This document shows, one piece after another, positions 57,478-64,000 of a DNA stretch of 64,000 nt (its first letter is position 1; each line of letters opens with the position of its first letter). The translations under genes and the position numbers were made by a program. Source of the DNA: Desulfosudis oleivorans (GTDB lineage: Bacteria; Desulfobacterota; Desulfobacteria; Desulfobacterales; SURF-7); assembly GCA_020723305.1 (NCBI GenBank), contig DYJC01000007.1:1-64000 (forward strand). Direction: 5' to 3'. The notes under the pieces were generated by a model, which ran no database searches, was not told the DNA's origin, and was given only the letters and a program-made list of their open reading frames with translations.

Positions 57478-58854
57478 ATGATGAAAACCAATTGGAAGGC
57501 TATGTCCGAAACGATGGCAGCAACTCTTTTATTTTTATCGATCTCAGTGCTGTTACTGATCGCTTCCTCTTTACCTGCTCAAGCAGATACCAGTCAAACC
57601 GCAGTGGTTGTATCCGCAGCAGGCGATTATTCAAGTGGTGCTCATTCCGTGGTTTCTGTTGAACCGGTCGGAGGGCCGAGAGCGATCACACAGGATCTGG
57701 TTCCATCCGGCTCCGACATGACGGTTGCAGCCTATGGGGAATACTTTTACCGGATGGAAAGAAGCGGCGCAAACAACATCACCAAATTTCATGTGGATCA
57801 GCCGACTGCTGCGGTCTGGCAATACTCGACGGAAGAAGATGAAACCGGAAGCAATCCGCATGATCTTATCTTTGTAAATGAATCAAAAGCCTATCTGCTC
57901 CGGTTTGGATCATCAACCTTGTGGATTGTCAATCCGAGCGCGACCAGCGAGGCGGACTTCAAAACCGGTGAAATTGATCTGAGCGCATATGCAGACGAAG
58001 ATGGAAACCCGGAGATGCACAGCGGTGTGATCGTTGGGGACTTTCTGTATGTTACACTGCAACGGATCGATTTTTCCGGCGGCTGGGGGAATTATGTCTA
58101 CCATACACCCTGGGTGGCTGTATTCAAGACCTCCGATGATACAGAGGTGAACACCGGAAAAGGAGATGGAACCCGAAAAGGTATCCCGCTTCCCATGGAA
58201 AATCCGGGAGCCATTCAGTATCTGGCATCCAACCATACTGTTTATGTTCAGGGTGTCGGACAATACACAAACCAATACACCGGTGGAATTGCAACCATCA
58301 GCCCTACCTCTTACGAATCAACCCTGATTCTGGATGACGGGGATGCAACAGATCATCCGTATGGCGCAATCTCCGGAATGGCCATTGTTTCTCCAACCAA
58401 GGGCTACTTTATCGGCTATGCAGCCTGGGGAGACAATACCCTGTACACCTTTAATCCTTCTGATCCGGATCCGGCTGGAACGGTTGTATCCGGCCTTGAG
58501 AACCTGAGCATCGGCGGCATGGAAACCGGAGTTTATACGGACCAGAACAGCATGTTGTGGATTTGTGCATCTGCATATGATGCAGAAACATGGTCGCTGA
58601 CCGATCCCAAAATTATCATTTTAAACACATCGACAGATGAAATTGATGAAACCATCAACACCAACCTGACGCCATTGCGGGTTGTGTTTGCCGGAGAAAC
58701 AGAATTAACCCCTGCGGAGTCCGGATCCGGCGATGATGACAGCACCTGTTTTATCCAGACTGCCTCAAAAGGGAAATACGCAAACAGCCTTTGGACCCTG
58801 TTCTCTTTATCGGCGGTCTTTGCTTTTGTTGGGGTGTTTCATTTAAAAAAGTAA
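57478..58854 (+). CDS. Secreted beta-propeller-like protein with CFI box and C-terminal anchor
   Basis: The product is 458 residues, second gene of the cobalamin operon. A signal peptide (about 1-36, ending 'PAQAD') is followed by repeated blades such as 'NPHDLIFVNESKAYLLRFGSSTLWIVNPSA', 'GVIVGDFLYVTLQRIDF' and 'GTVVSGLENLSIGGMETGVY', a YncE/BtuG-like beta-propeller pattern. The end has Cys424-Phe-Ile-Gln-Thr-Ala, then one hydrophobic helix ('LWTLFSLSAVFAFVGVF') and a basic His-Leu-Lys-Lys. This is a C-terminal sorting or anchoring signal, similar to CFI-box-CTERM tails. By position it may be a surface corrinoid-binding partner of BtuB, by analogy with Bacteroides BtuG; this is inference. Confidence 0.7.
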   Translation: MMKTNWKAMSETMAATLLFLSISVLLLIASSLPAQADTSQTAVVVSAAGDYSSGAHSVVSVEPVGGPRAITQDLVPSGSDMTVAAYGEYFYRMERSGANNITKFHVDQPTAAVWQYSTEEDETGSNPHDLIFVNESKAYLLRFGSSTLWIVNPSATSEADFKTGEIDLSAYADEDGNPEMHSGVIVGDFLYVTLQRIDFSGGWGNYVYHTPWVAVFKTSDDTEVNTGKGDGTRKGIPLPMENPGAIQYLASNHTVYVQGVGQYTNQYTGGIATISPTSYESTLILDDGDATDHPYGAISGMAIVSPTKGYFIGYAAWGDNTLYTFNPSDPDPAGTVVSGLENLSIGGMETGVYTDQNSMLWICASAYDAETWSLTDPKIIILNTSTDEIDETINTNLTPLRVVFAGETELTPAESGSGDDDSTCFIQTASKGKYANSLWTLFSLSAVFAFVGVFHLKK

Positions 58855-58908
58855 AAAAGAATCATCTGGTGATTTCTCTTTGGAGCTAATTTCAAAACAA
58901 TGAAAAAC

Positions 58909-58980
58909 CGTCACACCGGCGAAGGCCGGTGTCCAGAAAAGAATTGAAAATACTGGATTCCGGCTTTCGCCGGAATGACA
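58909..58980. repeat. Inverted REP-like repeat pair
   Basis: Two hairpin halves, each a palindrome (CCGGCGAAGGCCGG and CCGGCTTTCGCCGG), lie in mutually inverted orientation, with GTCA...TCCAG and CTGGA...TGAC at the outer and inner ends. This 72-bp unit is a common intergenic element of environmental bacteria. It interrupts the gap between the propeller gene and the BtuF-CbiZ gene and may affect expression of the downstream genes. Confidence 0.75.
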
Positions 58981-59030
58981 ACAAGAGACTTTTGAAACTG
59001 GCTCTTTATTATAGGGGAAAATGATGAAAT

Positions 59031-59060
59031 CCAAGCCTGGCCGGTAATGGTCAGGCTTGG
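59031..59060 (+). repeat. Hairpin before the btuF-cbiZ gene
   Basis: CCAAGCCTGGCC and GGTCAGGCTTGG pair as a 12-bp stem with one mismatch, 22 bp before the ATG at 59083. There is no T-run, so it is more likely an RNA-stabilising or processing hairpin than a terminator. Confidence 0.45.
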
Positions 59061-59082
59061 CTGATTTGCAGGGATTTTATTT

Positions 59083-61095
59083 ATGAAAAAAAATATAGTA
59101 AACATCCTCTCATGCATCCTGATCTGCTGGATCTGTTTTTCAACTTCTGCTTTCTCTCTTCCGTTGACAATCACGGATGCAAACGGAAAACCAATAATCA
59201 TTCAAAAGGTGCCTGTCCGGGTCGTCTGTCTGGTTCCATCAGCTACTGAAACGCTTTTCAGAATCGGTGCTGAAAAGGCCATTGCCGGCTTAACTTACCA
59301 TGACACCTATCCTCCAGGGGCTTCCTTGAAACCAATTGTAGGCGGTTTTTTTGAGCCTTCGATCAGTGCGATTGAAATGATCAAACCGGACATGATCATT
59401 CTTTCCGATATACACTCAGAAATTAAAAAACGATTCTCTGGTTCAGACTGCCTGCTGGTTGAAATGAAAACAACTTCCCTGTCCGACAGCTTTTCCGATA
59501 TCCTGCTGCTCGGAAAGATCTTTCAGCGGGAAACCCAGGCAAAGGAGATTATAACGCAGATTCAGCAGGAGCTTGAACTGATCAAAAGAAAGATCGCAAC
59601 CATTCCAGAAGAGAAAAGAAAACGGGTGATCCGTCTCATGGGACGCGACAAGGTGATGACCCCTGGAACCGATTCCTTTCAGAATGAAATGATCCGGGCA
59701 GCCGGAGGAATTACTCATCCCTTCAATAAAAAAGGGGATATCATTGAAGTCACCAAAGAGGAGTGGCTCCGGTTCAATCCCCAGGTGATCTATGGATGCG
59801 GCGGAGATGAAAAAACAGCCGAATCTTTTTTCAGCAAGCCCGGCTGGAAAGCGGTGGAGGCTGTAAAAAACCGGAATATTTTTTACTTTCCATGCGACCT
59901 TACATGCCGGGCAGCGACCCATACGGGTTATTTTGTCTCCTGGCTTGCTGCAGATATTTACGGGAAAGAATTTTCAAATAAAAGTCCCCTTGTTGAAAAA
60001 GATAAAATCATAACTTCAAGAGCCATTCAGATTGACCTGGATTACCTCAAAGACATCCGGATTCTCTACAGCCGGATTTATGATTTTACCCATAAAACTT
60101 TGGTCATCGATTTTACGAAACCTCTTTCCGTTGTATCCACGCTGGAAGGAGAGCGATCCCATATACAAACCGTGGGGAACCATTTCTCCCCTCCCCAGTA
60201 TTGGGCCATGGGCCATGGCAACACACTTGATGGTCTCCGGAATCAGATATATGCCGTCATTGGCCAGGATGAAAAAATATCAAGCTTTCTCTTCACCGGG
60301 GCGGACATGGACAATCTTTCCATACAACAGGAAACATTCAGGGAGATGCGGGTGCATACGCTGATTACCGCCGGCGTGGAAAGCAATGCCATGCGCATGT
60401 CCAAAGATGAGGGCCTCTATTATGAACCCGGTACCATCAACATTATCATCCTGACCAATATGAAACTGACTTCCAGTGCCATGACCCGTGCCATCATTAC
60501 GGCAACCGAAGCCAAAACCGCAGCTTTGTCCGATATGGACATCCGGAGCAGTTACGGTTCAGGGGCTTATCAGGCAACCGGTACCGGAACAGACAATATC
60601 CTGGTTGTTGAGGGTTCCGGAGTGCGATTGGACAATAGCGGCGGCCATACCAAACTGGGTGAACTGATTGCCCGTGCCGTATACAAAGGCGTTCAGGAAG
60701 CGGTCGGCAAGCAGAACCGGATGACCACATCACGGAATATCTTTCAGCGGCTCGAAGAACGTGATATAACCGTTGCCGGTCTGATTGGAACAAAAAAGTG
60801 CGACTGCGGTCGTGACCCAAACGTTCTTTCCGGTGCGATTGAATCCCTGCTTCTTGATCCGCAATATGCAGGATTTATTGAATCCGCACTGGCGATAAAT
60901 GATGAATACAACAAAGGACTGGTAAAGGATCTGACATCCTTCAGTCTGTGGGGTAAAAACATTGCGGAACAGATTGCAGGCCGGGAGATTCCTAAAATGA
61001 AAGATATCGTGGTGACAGATACCCTGCCACCGGTATTGAAAATTGCATTCAATTCGCTGCTGAATGGAGTTTATTACCAGGAAAAAACAGAATAA
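59083..61095 (+). CDS. BtuF-like binding protein fused to CbiZ
   Basis: The product is 670 residues. A signal peptide (about 1-25) leads into a periplasmic binding-protein domain (about 30-300) of the BtuF/FhuD type ('VVCLVPSATETLFRIGAEKAIAGLTYHDTYP', 'IEMIKPDMIILSD', 'GWKAVEAVKNRNIFYFPCD'). From about 325 onward it is CbiZ: 'STLEGERSHIQTVGNHFSPP', 'FTGADMDNLSIQQETFREMRVHTLITAGVESNAMRMSKDEGLYYEPGTINII', 'TEAKTAALSDMDIRSSYGSGAYQATGTGTDNILVVEG' and 'FQRLEER'. CbiZ is an adenosylcobinamide amidohydrolase that removes the nucleotide loop of pseudo-B12. The last about 100 residues lack a clear match. The signal peptide implies the amidohydrolase acts in the periplasm. Confidence 0.9.
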   Translation: MKKNIVNILSCILICWICFSTSAFSLPLTITDANGKPIIIQKVPVRVVCLVPSATETLFRIGAEKAIAGLTYHDTYPPGASLKPIVGGFFEPSISAIEMIKPDMIILSDIHSEIKKRFSGSDCLLVEMKTTSLSDSFSDILLLGKIFQRETQAKEIITQIQQELELIKRKIATIPEEKRKRVIRLMGRDKVMTPGTDSFQNEMIRAAGGITHPFNKKGDIIEVTKEEWLRFNPQVIYGCGGDEKTAESFFSKPGWKAVEAVKNRNIFYFPCDLTCRAATHTGYFVSWLAADIYGKEFSNKSPLVEKDKIITSRAIQIDLDYLKDIRILYSRIYDFTHKTLVIDFTKPLSVVSTLEGERSHIQTVGNHFSPPQYWAMGHGNTLDGLRNQIYAVIGQDEKISSFLFTGADMDNLSIQQETFREMRVHTLITAGVESNAMRMSKDEGLYYEPGTINIIILTNMKLTSSAMTRAIITATEAKTAALSDMDIRSSYGSGAYQATGTGTDNILVVEGSGVRLDNSGGHTKLGELIARAVYKGVQEAVGKQNRMTTSRNIFQRLEERDITVAGLIGTKKCDCGRDPNVLSGAIESLLLDPQYAGFIESALAINDEYNKGLVKDLTSFSLWGKNIAEQIAGREIPKMKDIVVTDTLPPVLKIAFNSLLNGVYYQEKTE

Positions 61096-61950
61096 ATGAA
61101 ACCGATCCTTCAATCTATCGTTGCTTTTGCTTTTCTATTGCCCGTCCTTGCCTGGGGAGAATCCCTTTCCTATCCACAAAGGGTTGTCTCTCTGGGGCCT
61201 ATCATTACAGAGATGATCTATCTGCTCAAGGCAGATAAACAGCTTATTGCCGATACAAGCTATTGTATTGTGCCGGAGGATGCCAAAAACAAGGAAAAAA
61301 TCGGTTCGATGATTGAGATGAATGTTGAAAAAATTGTCGGCATGCGACCTGATCTGGTGCTGGCCAGTCCGCTTTCCAAAAAAAAGCAGCTTTCCATGCT
61401 GGAAAATTTAGGTGTGCGTGTAAAGCGCATGGAAAATCCAAAAACCTTTTCAGAAATGTGTCAACTGACCATGACCATGGGTGAAATTCTGGGAAAGGTG
61501 GAAAACGCCCGGCTTGTGATCGATGATGCAAAAAAAAATGTGGATGCAATCCTGTCTGTTACACGGAACCTACCCAAAAAAAGGGTGTTTATGCAGATCG
61601 GAGTCAAACCCCTTCACACCGCAAGCCGGGACACATTTCTCAATGAATATATTGAATATGCCGGAGGGATAAATATTGCCTCCCTGGAAAAAACCGGTGT
61701 ATACAGCCGGGAAAAGGTATTAAAGGACAATCCGGATGTGATTTTCATTACAACCATGGGATCTGCTGAAACCCTCGGAGAACAGGAAAAGGAAACATGG
61801 ATGCGGTATCCATCCCTGAAAGCCGCAAGAGATAAAGAGATCCATATCCTGGATTCCTATCTGGTATGCAGCCCTACTGTTGATAAATTTGCGACGACCG
61901 TGAAGAAAATCGCACAAATACTGCATCCTGAAATCGACGAACTGAAATGA
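61096..61950 (+). CDS. btuF: ABC transporter substrate-binding protein BtuF-like
   Basis: The product is 284 residues with a signal peptide (about 1-20, ending 'LAWGES'). It has the two-lobed FepB/BtuF pattern with a rigid linking helix: 'RVVSLGPIITEMIYLLKADKQLIADTSY', 'NVEKIVGMRPDLVLASPL' and 'YPSLKAARDKEIHILDSYLVCSP'. Its ATG starts at the base after the fusion gene's stop, and its stop overlaps the btuC start by 4 bp. It is the second binding protein in this operon, so it may deliver corrinoids to BtuCD while the fusion processes them. Confidence 0.88.
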   Translation: MKPILQSIVAFAFLLPVLAWGESLSYPQRVVSLGPIITEMIYLLKADKQLIADTSYCIVPEDAKNKEKIGSMIEMNVEKIVGMRPDLVLASPLSKKKQLSMLENLGVRVKRMENPKTFSEMCQLTMTMGEILGKVENARLVIDDAKKNVDAILSVTRNLPKKRVFMQIGVKPLHTASRDTFLNEYIEYAGGINIASLEKTGVYSREKVLKDNPDVIFITTMGSAETLGEQEKETWMRYPSLKAARDKEIHILDSYLVCSPTVDKFATTVKKIAQILHPEIDELK

Positions 61951-62957
61951 AAAACAGAAAAGCAAAAAACTGGTTTCTGATGCTGCTGATCCTGAGCCTC
62001 TTTCTGCTCATGGCCTGCATCCTTGCTGTCTGTACCGGCAGTGCCGGAATTCCTGTTCAGAAGATACCGGATATCCTGATCAACGGGGAAGGCACCGTGG
62101 AACACAGCATTCTTTTCAGTATCCGGCTGCCGAGGCTCTTGCTGGCCCTGTCCATCGGAGGGGCATTGAGCCTGGCCGGCGTTCTCCTCCAGGGAATGTT
62201 CCGGAATCCTCTGGTTGAACCCTATACACTCGGTATCTCCGGCGGAGCCAGCCTGGGAGTATGCCTGAATATCATATTCAAATGGTATATAACACTGGGT
62301 GTTATTGCATACCCGCTTTCCGGATTTCTGGGAGCACTGCTGGTGATCGCAATTGTTTACAGCATCAGCATCAAAAAAGGAGATCTCAAAACCAACAACA
62401 TGCTGCTCATCGGTGTGATGATCAGTTTTGTTTCATCATCGGTAGTCATGCTTCTCATGGCCGTCTCCCACAGCGAAGACCTTCACAGTATCATTTTCTG
62501 GATCATGGGGTCTCTGGATGAACCCAACATGATTCTGGTCAGAATATCCATTATCGTGTCCATTGCAGGACTGATCCTCTCCTACTTTTTCTGTCTGGAT
62601 CTGAATGCGCTTGCCCTGGGAGAGGAGGAGGCGATTCACCTTGGAATTCAAACAGAACGCACCAAACGCTTTCTGTTTATCATCGCCTCAATCCTGACCG
62701 GAATGAGCGTGTCCGTAGCCGGTATTATTATGTTTGTTGGATTGATTGTCCCCCACTTCATGCGGATGACCGCGGGCCCGGATCATCGGATTCTCCTGAT
62801 CAGTTCATTCATATCCGGGGCAGCATTCCTGACGGTTTGCGATGTGATTTCCCGTACCATTGTTGCCCCCCTTGAACTTCCCGTGGGCGTCATTACCGGT
62901 ATTATCGGCGGAGTCATCTTCATCTATGTTCTCAGCCGGAAGCAGGTCTCACTATGA
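61947..62957 (+). CDS. btuC: Cobalamin ABC transporter permease BtuC-like
   Basis: The product is 336 residues, FecCD family, with about ten membrane helices. 'SIRLPRLLLALSIGGALSLAGVLLQGMFRNPLVEPYTLGISGGASLG' and 'MFVGLIVPHFMRMTAGPDHRILL' are strong signatures, and 'ALGEEEAIHLGIQTERTK' contains the coupling helix. It overlaps both btuF and btuD by 4 bp, so translation is coupled. Specificity for corrinoids is inferred from the riboswitch and neighbours. Confidence 0.92.
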   Translation: MKNRKAKNWFLMLLILSLFLLMACILAVCTGSAGIPVQKIPDILINGEGTVEHSILFSIRLPRLLLALSIGGALSLAGVLLQGMFRNPLVEPYTLGISGGASLGVCLNIIFKWYITLGVIAYPLSGFLGALLVIAIVYSISIKKGDLKTNNMLLIGVMISFVSSSVVMLLMAVSHSEDLHSIIFWIMGSLDEPNMILVRISIIVSIAGLILSYFFCLDLNALALGEEEAIHLGIQTERTKRFLFIIASILTGMSVSVAGIIMFVGLIVPHFMRMTAGPDHRILLISSFISGAAFLTVCDVISRTIVAPLELPVGVITGIIGGVIFIYVLSRKQVSL

Positions 62958-63754
62958 CGGAAGCAATCCTTGAAATAGACCACCTTTCCTGCGGGTATGG
63001 CACCAAAACAATTATTCATGATGTCAGTCTGAAAGTGGTTGCCGGTGAGATCATCGGCATTATCGGTTCCAATGGTTCCGGTAAAACCACGCTGCTCAAA
63101 TCCATTACCAATATTGTCAGGCCTGAAAAAGGGAAAATCCTGTTTCAGGGACGGACGATTCCATCGATTCCCCGGAATGAGCTTGCCAGAAAAATGGCGG
63201 TTGTCGGTCAGACTGTCGAACCGGCCATGATGACCGTTCAGGAGTATATCCTACTCGGCAGGCTGCCCTATTTTAAAAGATATCAGTTTATGGAAACCAA
63301 AAAAGATATACTCCTGGCGGAACGATACATGGCTCTGACCGATACCGATAAAGTAAAAGATCAATTGATGAGTCAAATCAGCGGCGGCGAGAGACAACTG
63401 GCTTCCATTGCCCGTGCCCTTGTCCAGGAGCCGACACTTCTTCTCCTGGATGAGCCGACTTCCCATCTGGATATCACCCATCAGGCTCAGATCCTGGGTC
63501 TGATTCAACGGTTGAATCAGGAGCTTGGGCTTACGGTATTGATGGTGGTTCATGATCTCAATCTTGCCGGCGAGTATTCCAACCGGCTGGTTCTTCTGAA
63601 CAAAAAAAATGGCCATATTTACCAGATAGGAACACCGGAAGAGGTGTTGACGGAAAAATCAATTCAGGATGTCTATGGTACTCCGGTTGTCATTGAAAAA
63701 AATCCCCGTTCGGGAAAGCCATGTATCTTTCTTGCAACCCAAAACACAATATGA
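62954..63754 (+). CDS. btuD: Cobalamin ABC transporter ATP-binding protein BtuD-like
   Basis: The product is 266 residues, complete. Walker A is Gly-Ser-Asn-Gly-Ser-Gly-Lys-Thr-Thr at 38-46, the signature is 'ISGGERQLASIARAL', Walker B is 'LLLLDEPTSHLD', and the H-loop His is in 'VMVVHDLNLAGEYSN'. It is of the FecE/BtuD class and powers the BtuC permease. It overlaps btuC by 4 bp and is followed after 9 bp by an ExbB-type gene. Confidence 0.94.
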   Translation: MTEAILEIDHLSCGYGTKTIIHDVSLKVVAGEIIGIIGSNGSGKTTLLKSITNIVRPEKGKILFQGRTIPSIPRNELARKMAVVGQTVEPAMMTVQEYILLGRLPYFKRYQFMETKKDILLAERYMALTDTDKVKDQLMSQISGGERQLASIARALVQEPTLLLLDEPTSHLDITHQAQILGLIQRLNQELGLTVLMVVHDLNLAGEYSNRLVLLNKKNGHIYQIGTPEEVLTEKSIQDVYGTPVVIEKNPRSGKPCIFLATQNTI

Positions 63755-63763
63755 GGCGTTACA

Positions 63764-64000
63764 ATGATTGAAATATTTAACGATGGCGGACCTGTGATGT
63801 ATCCGCTCCTTGCCTGTTCCATCATCACCCTGACGGTGATTATCGAACGAACTTTTTTCTGGATCAAGGTCAGCATGAATTATCATCAGGATACAATCGA
63901 TCAAATCCTTGAGTTAAGTCAAACCGGGGACTGGGAGGGAATTCGAAAAGCAGCCACTGGTTCCAAAAACTATATTGTCCGGACACTCGTAAGCGGTATA
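63764..64000 (+). CDS. exbB: ExbB/TolQ-type proton channel, N-terminal part (cut by window end)
   Basis: The 79 codons present encode 'MIEIFNDGGPVMYPLLACSIITLTVIIERTFFWIKV', the first membrane helix of MotA/TolQ/ExbB proteins, and then the start of the cytoplasmic helical loop. ExbB with ExbD and TonB powers outer-membrane receptors; its place in this operon suggests dedicated energising of the BtuB-like receptor. It starts 9 bp after btuD. The C-terminal two membrane helices and any exbD/tonB lie outside the window. Confidence 0.85.
   Translation, partial: MIEIFNDGGPVMYPLLACSIITLTVIIERTFFWIKVSMNYHQDTIDQILELSQTGDWEGIRKAATGSKNYIVRTLVSGI

Noticed and set aside
58843-59034. Short minus-strand frame with 'SGESRNP' and 'WTPAFAGVT'
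   Set aside because: This is the well-known spurious translation of the REP-like inverted repeat, not a gene.
1-64000. CRISPR array, prophage or biosynthetic gene cluster
   Set aside because: No regularly spaced repeats, phage structural genes or synthase modules were seen on either strand.

Overview
The window looks like chromosome of a low-to-mid GC Gram-negative bacterium, most likely a sulfate-reducer-like member of the Desulfobacterota (former Deltaproteobacteria). This is inferred from the style of the ribosomal and RNA polymerase proteins, from secreted proteins with a C-terminal Cys-Phe-Ile box, and from the cobalamin uptake and salvage set. No 16S gene or taxon-specific marker is present, so the placement is an inference.

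Layout. Positions 1-8036 hold the tail of a ComEC-like gene, a small PilZ-like protein, and a three-gene envelope cassette: TPR plus outer-membrane barrel, FecR-domain protein, and secreted beta-helix protein. A STAS-like coiled-coil gene runs convergent to the cassette. A GAF/DUF484-GGDEF protein follows, with a degenerate GDDEF signature.

Positions 8104-38573 are one unbroken minus-strand block of about 30 kb. Read 5' to 3' it is: tRNA-Thr(TGT), tRNA-Tyr, tRNA-Gly, tRNA-Thr(GGT), tuf copy 2, rpmG, tRNA-Trp, secE, nusG, rplKAJL, rpoBC, rpsL, rpsG, tuf copy 1, then the S10, spc and alpha operons to rplQ. fusA is absent from the str segment, and adk and map are absent between secY and infA. 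The two tuf genes differ by one silent base in the parts compared. Many genes here start with TTG or GTG behind a strong Shine-Dalgarno sequence.

Positions 38846-50979 are ordinary chromosome: a lytic transglycosylase with LysM, a zinc-ribbon membrane protein, an LVIVD-repeat secreted protein, a THUMP-domain RNA methyltransferase, ssb, aminopeptidase N (pepN) and three small exported proteins.

Positions 51112-54900 are a decayed mobile patch. It contains a frameshifted IS1380-type transposase, a tRNA-Val with C instead of U at position 33, an IS1634-type element with 18-bp terminal inverted repeats sitting against a Y1-transposase remnant, and a HigBA/RelE-type toxin-antitoxin pair. The toxin has an in-frame amber codon; the antitoxin is intact.

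Positions 55111-64000 form a cobalamin acquisition operon: cobalamin riboswitch and terminator, BtuB-like TonB-dependent receptor, a secreted probable beta-propeller protein with a CFI box and C-terminal membrane anchor, a BtuF-CbiZ fusion, a second BtuF, BtuC, BtuD, and the start of an ExbB-type energiser. Together these suggest capture of corrinoids at the cell surface, TonB-driven outer-membrane transport, possible side-chain removal in the periplasm, and ABC import. This is the most interesting system in the window.
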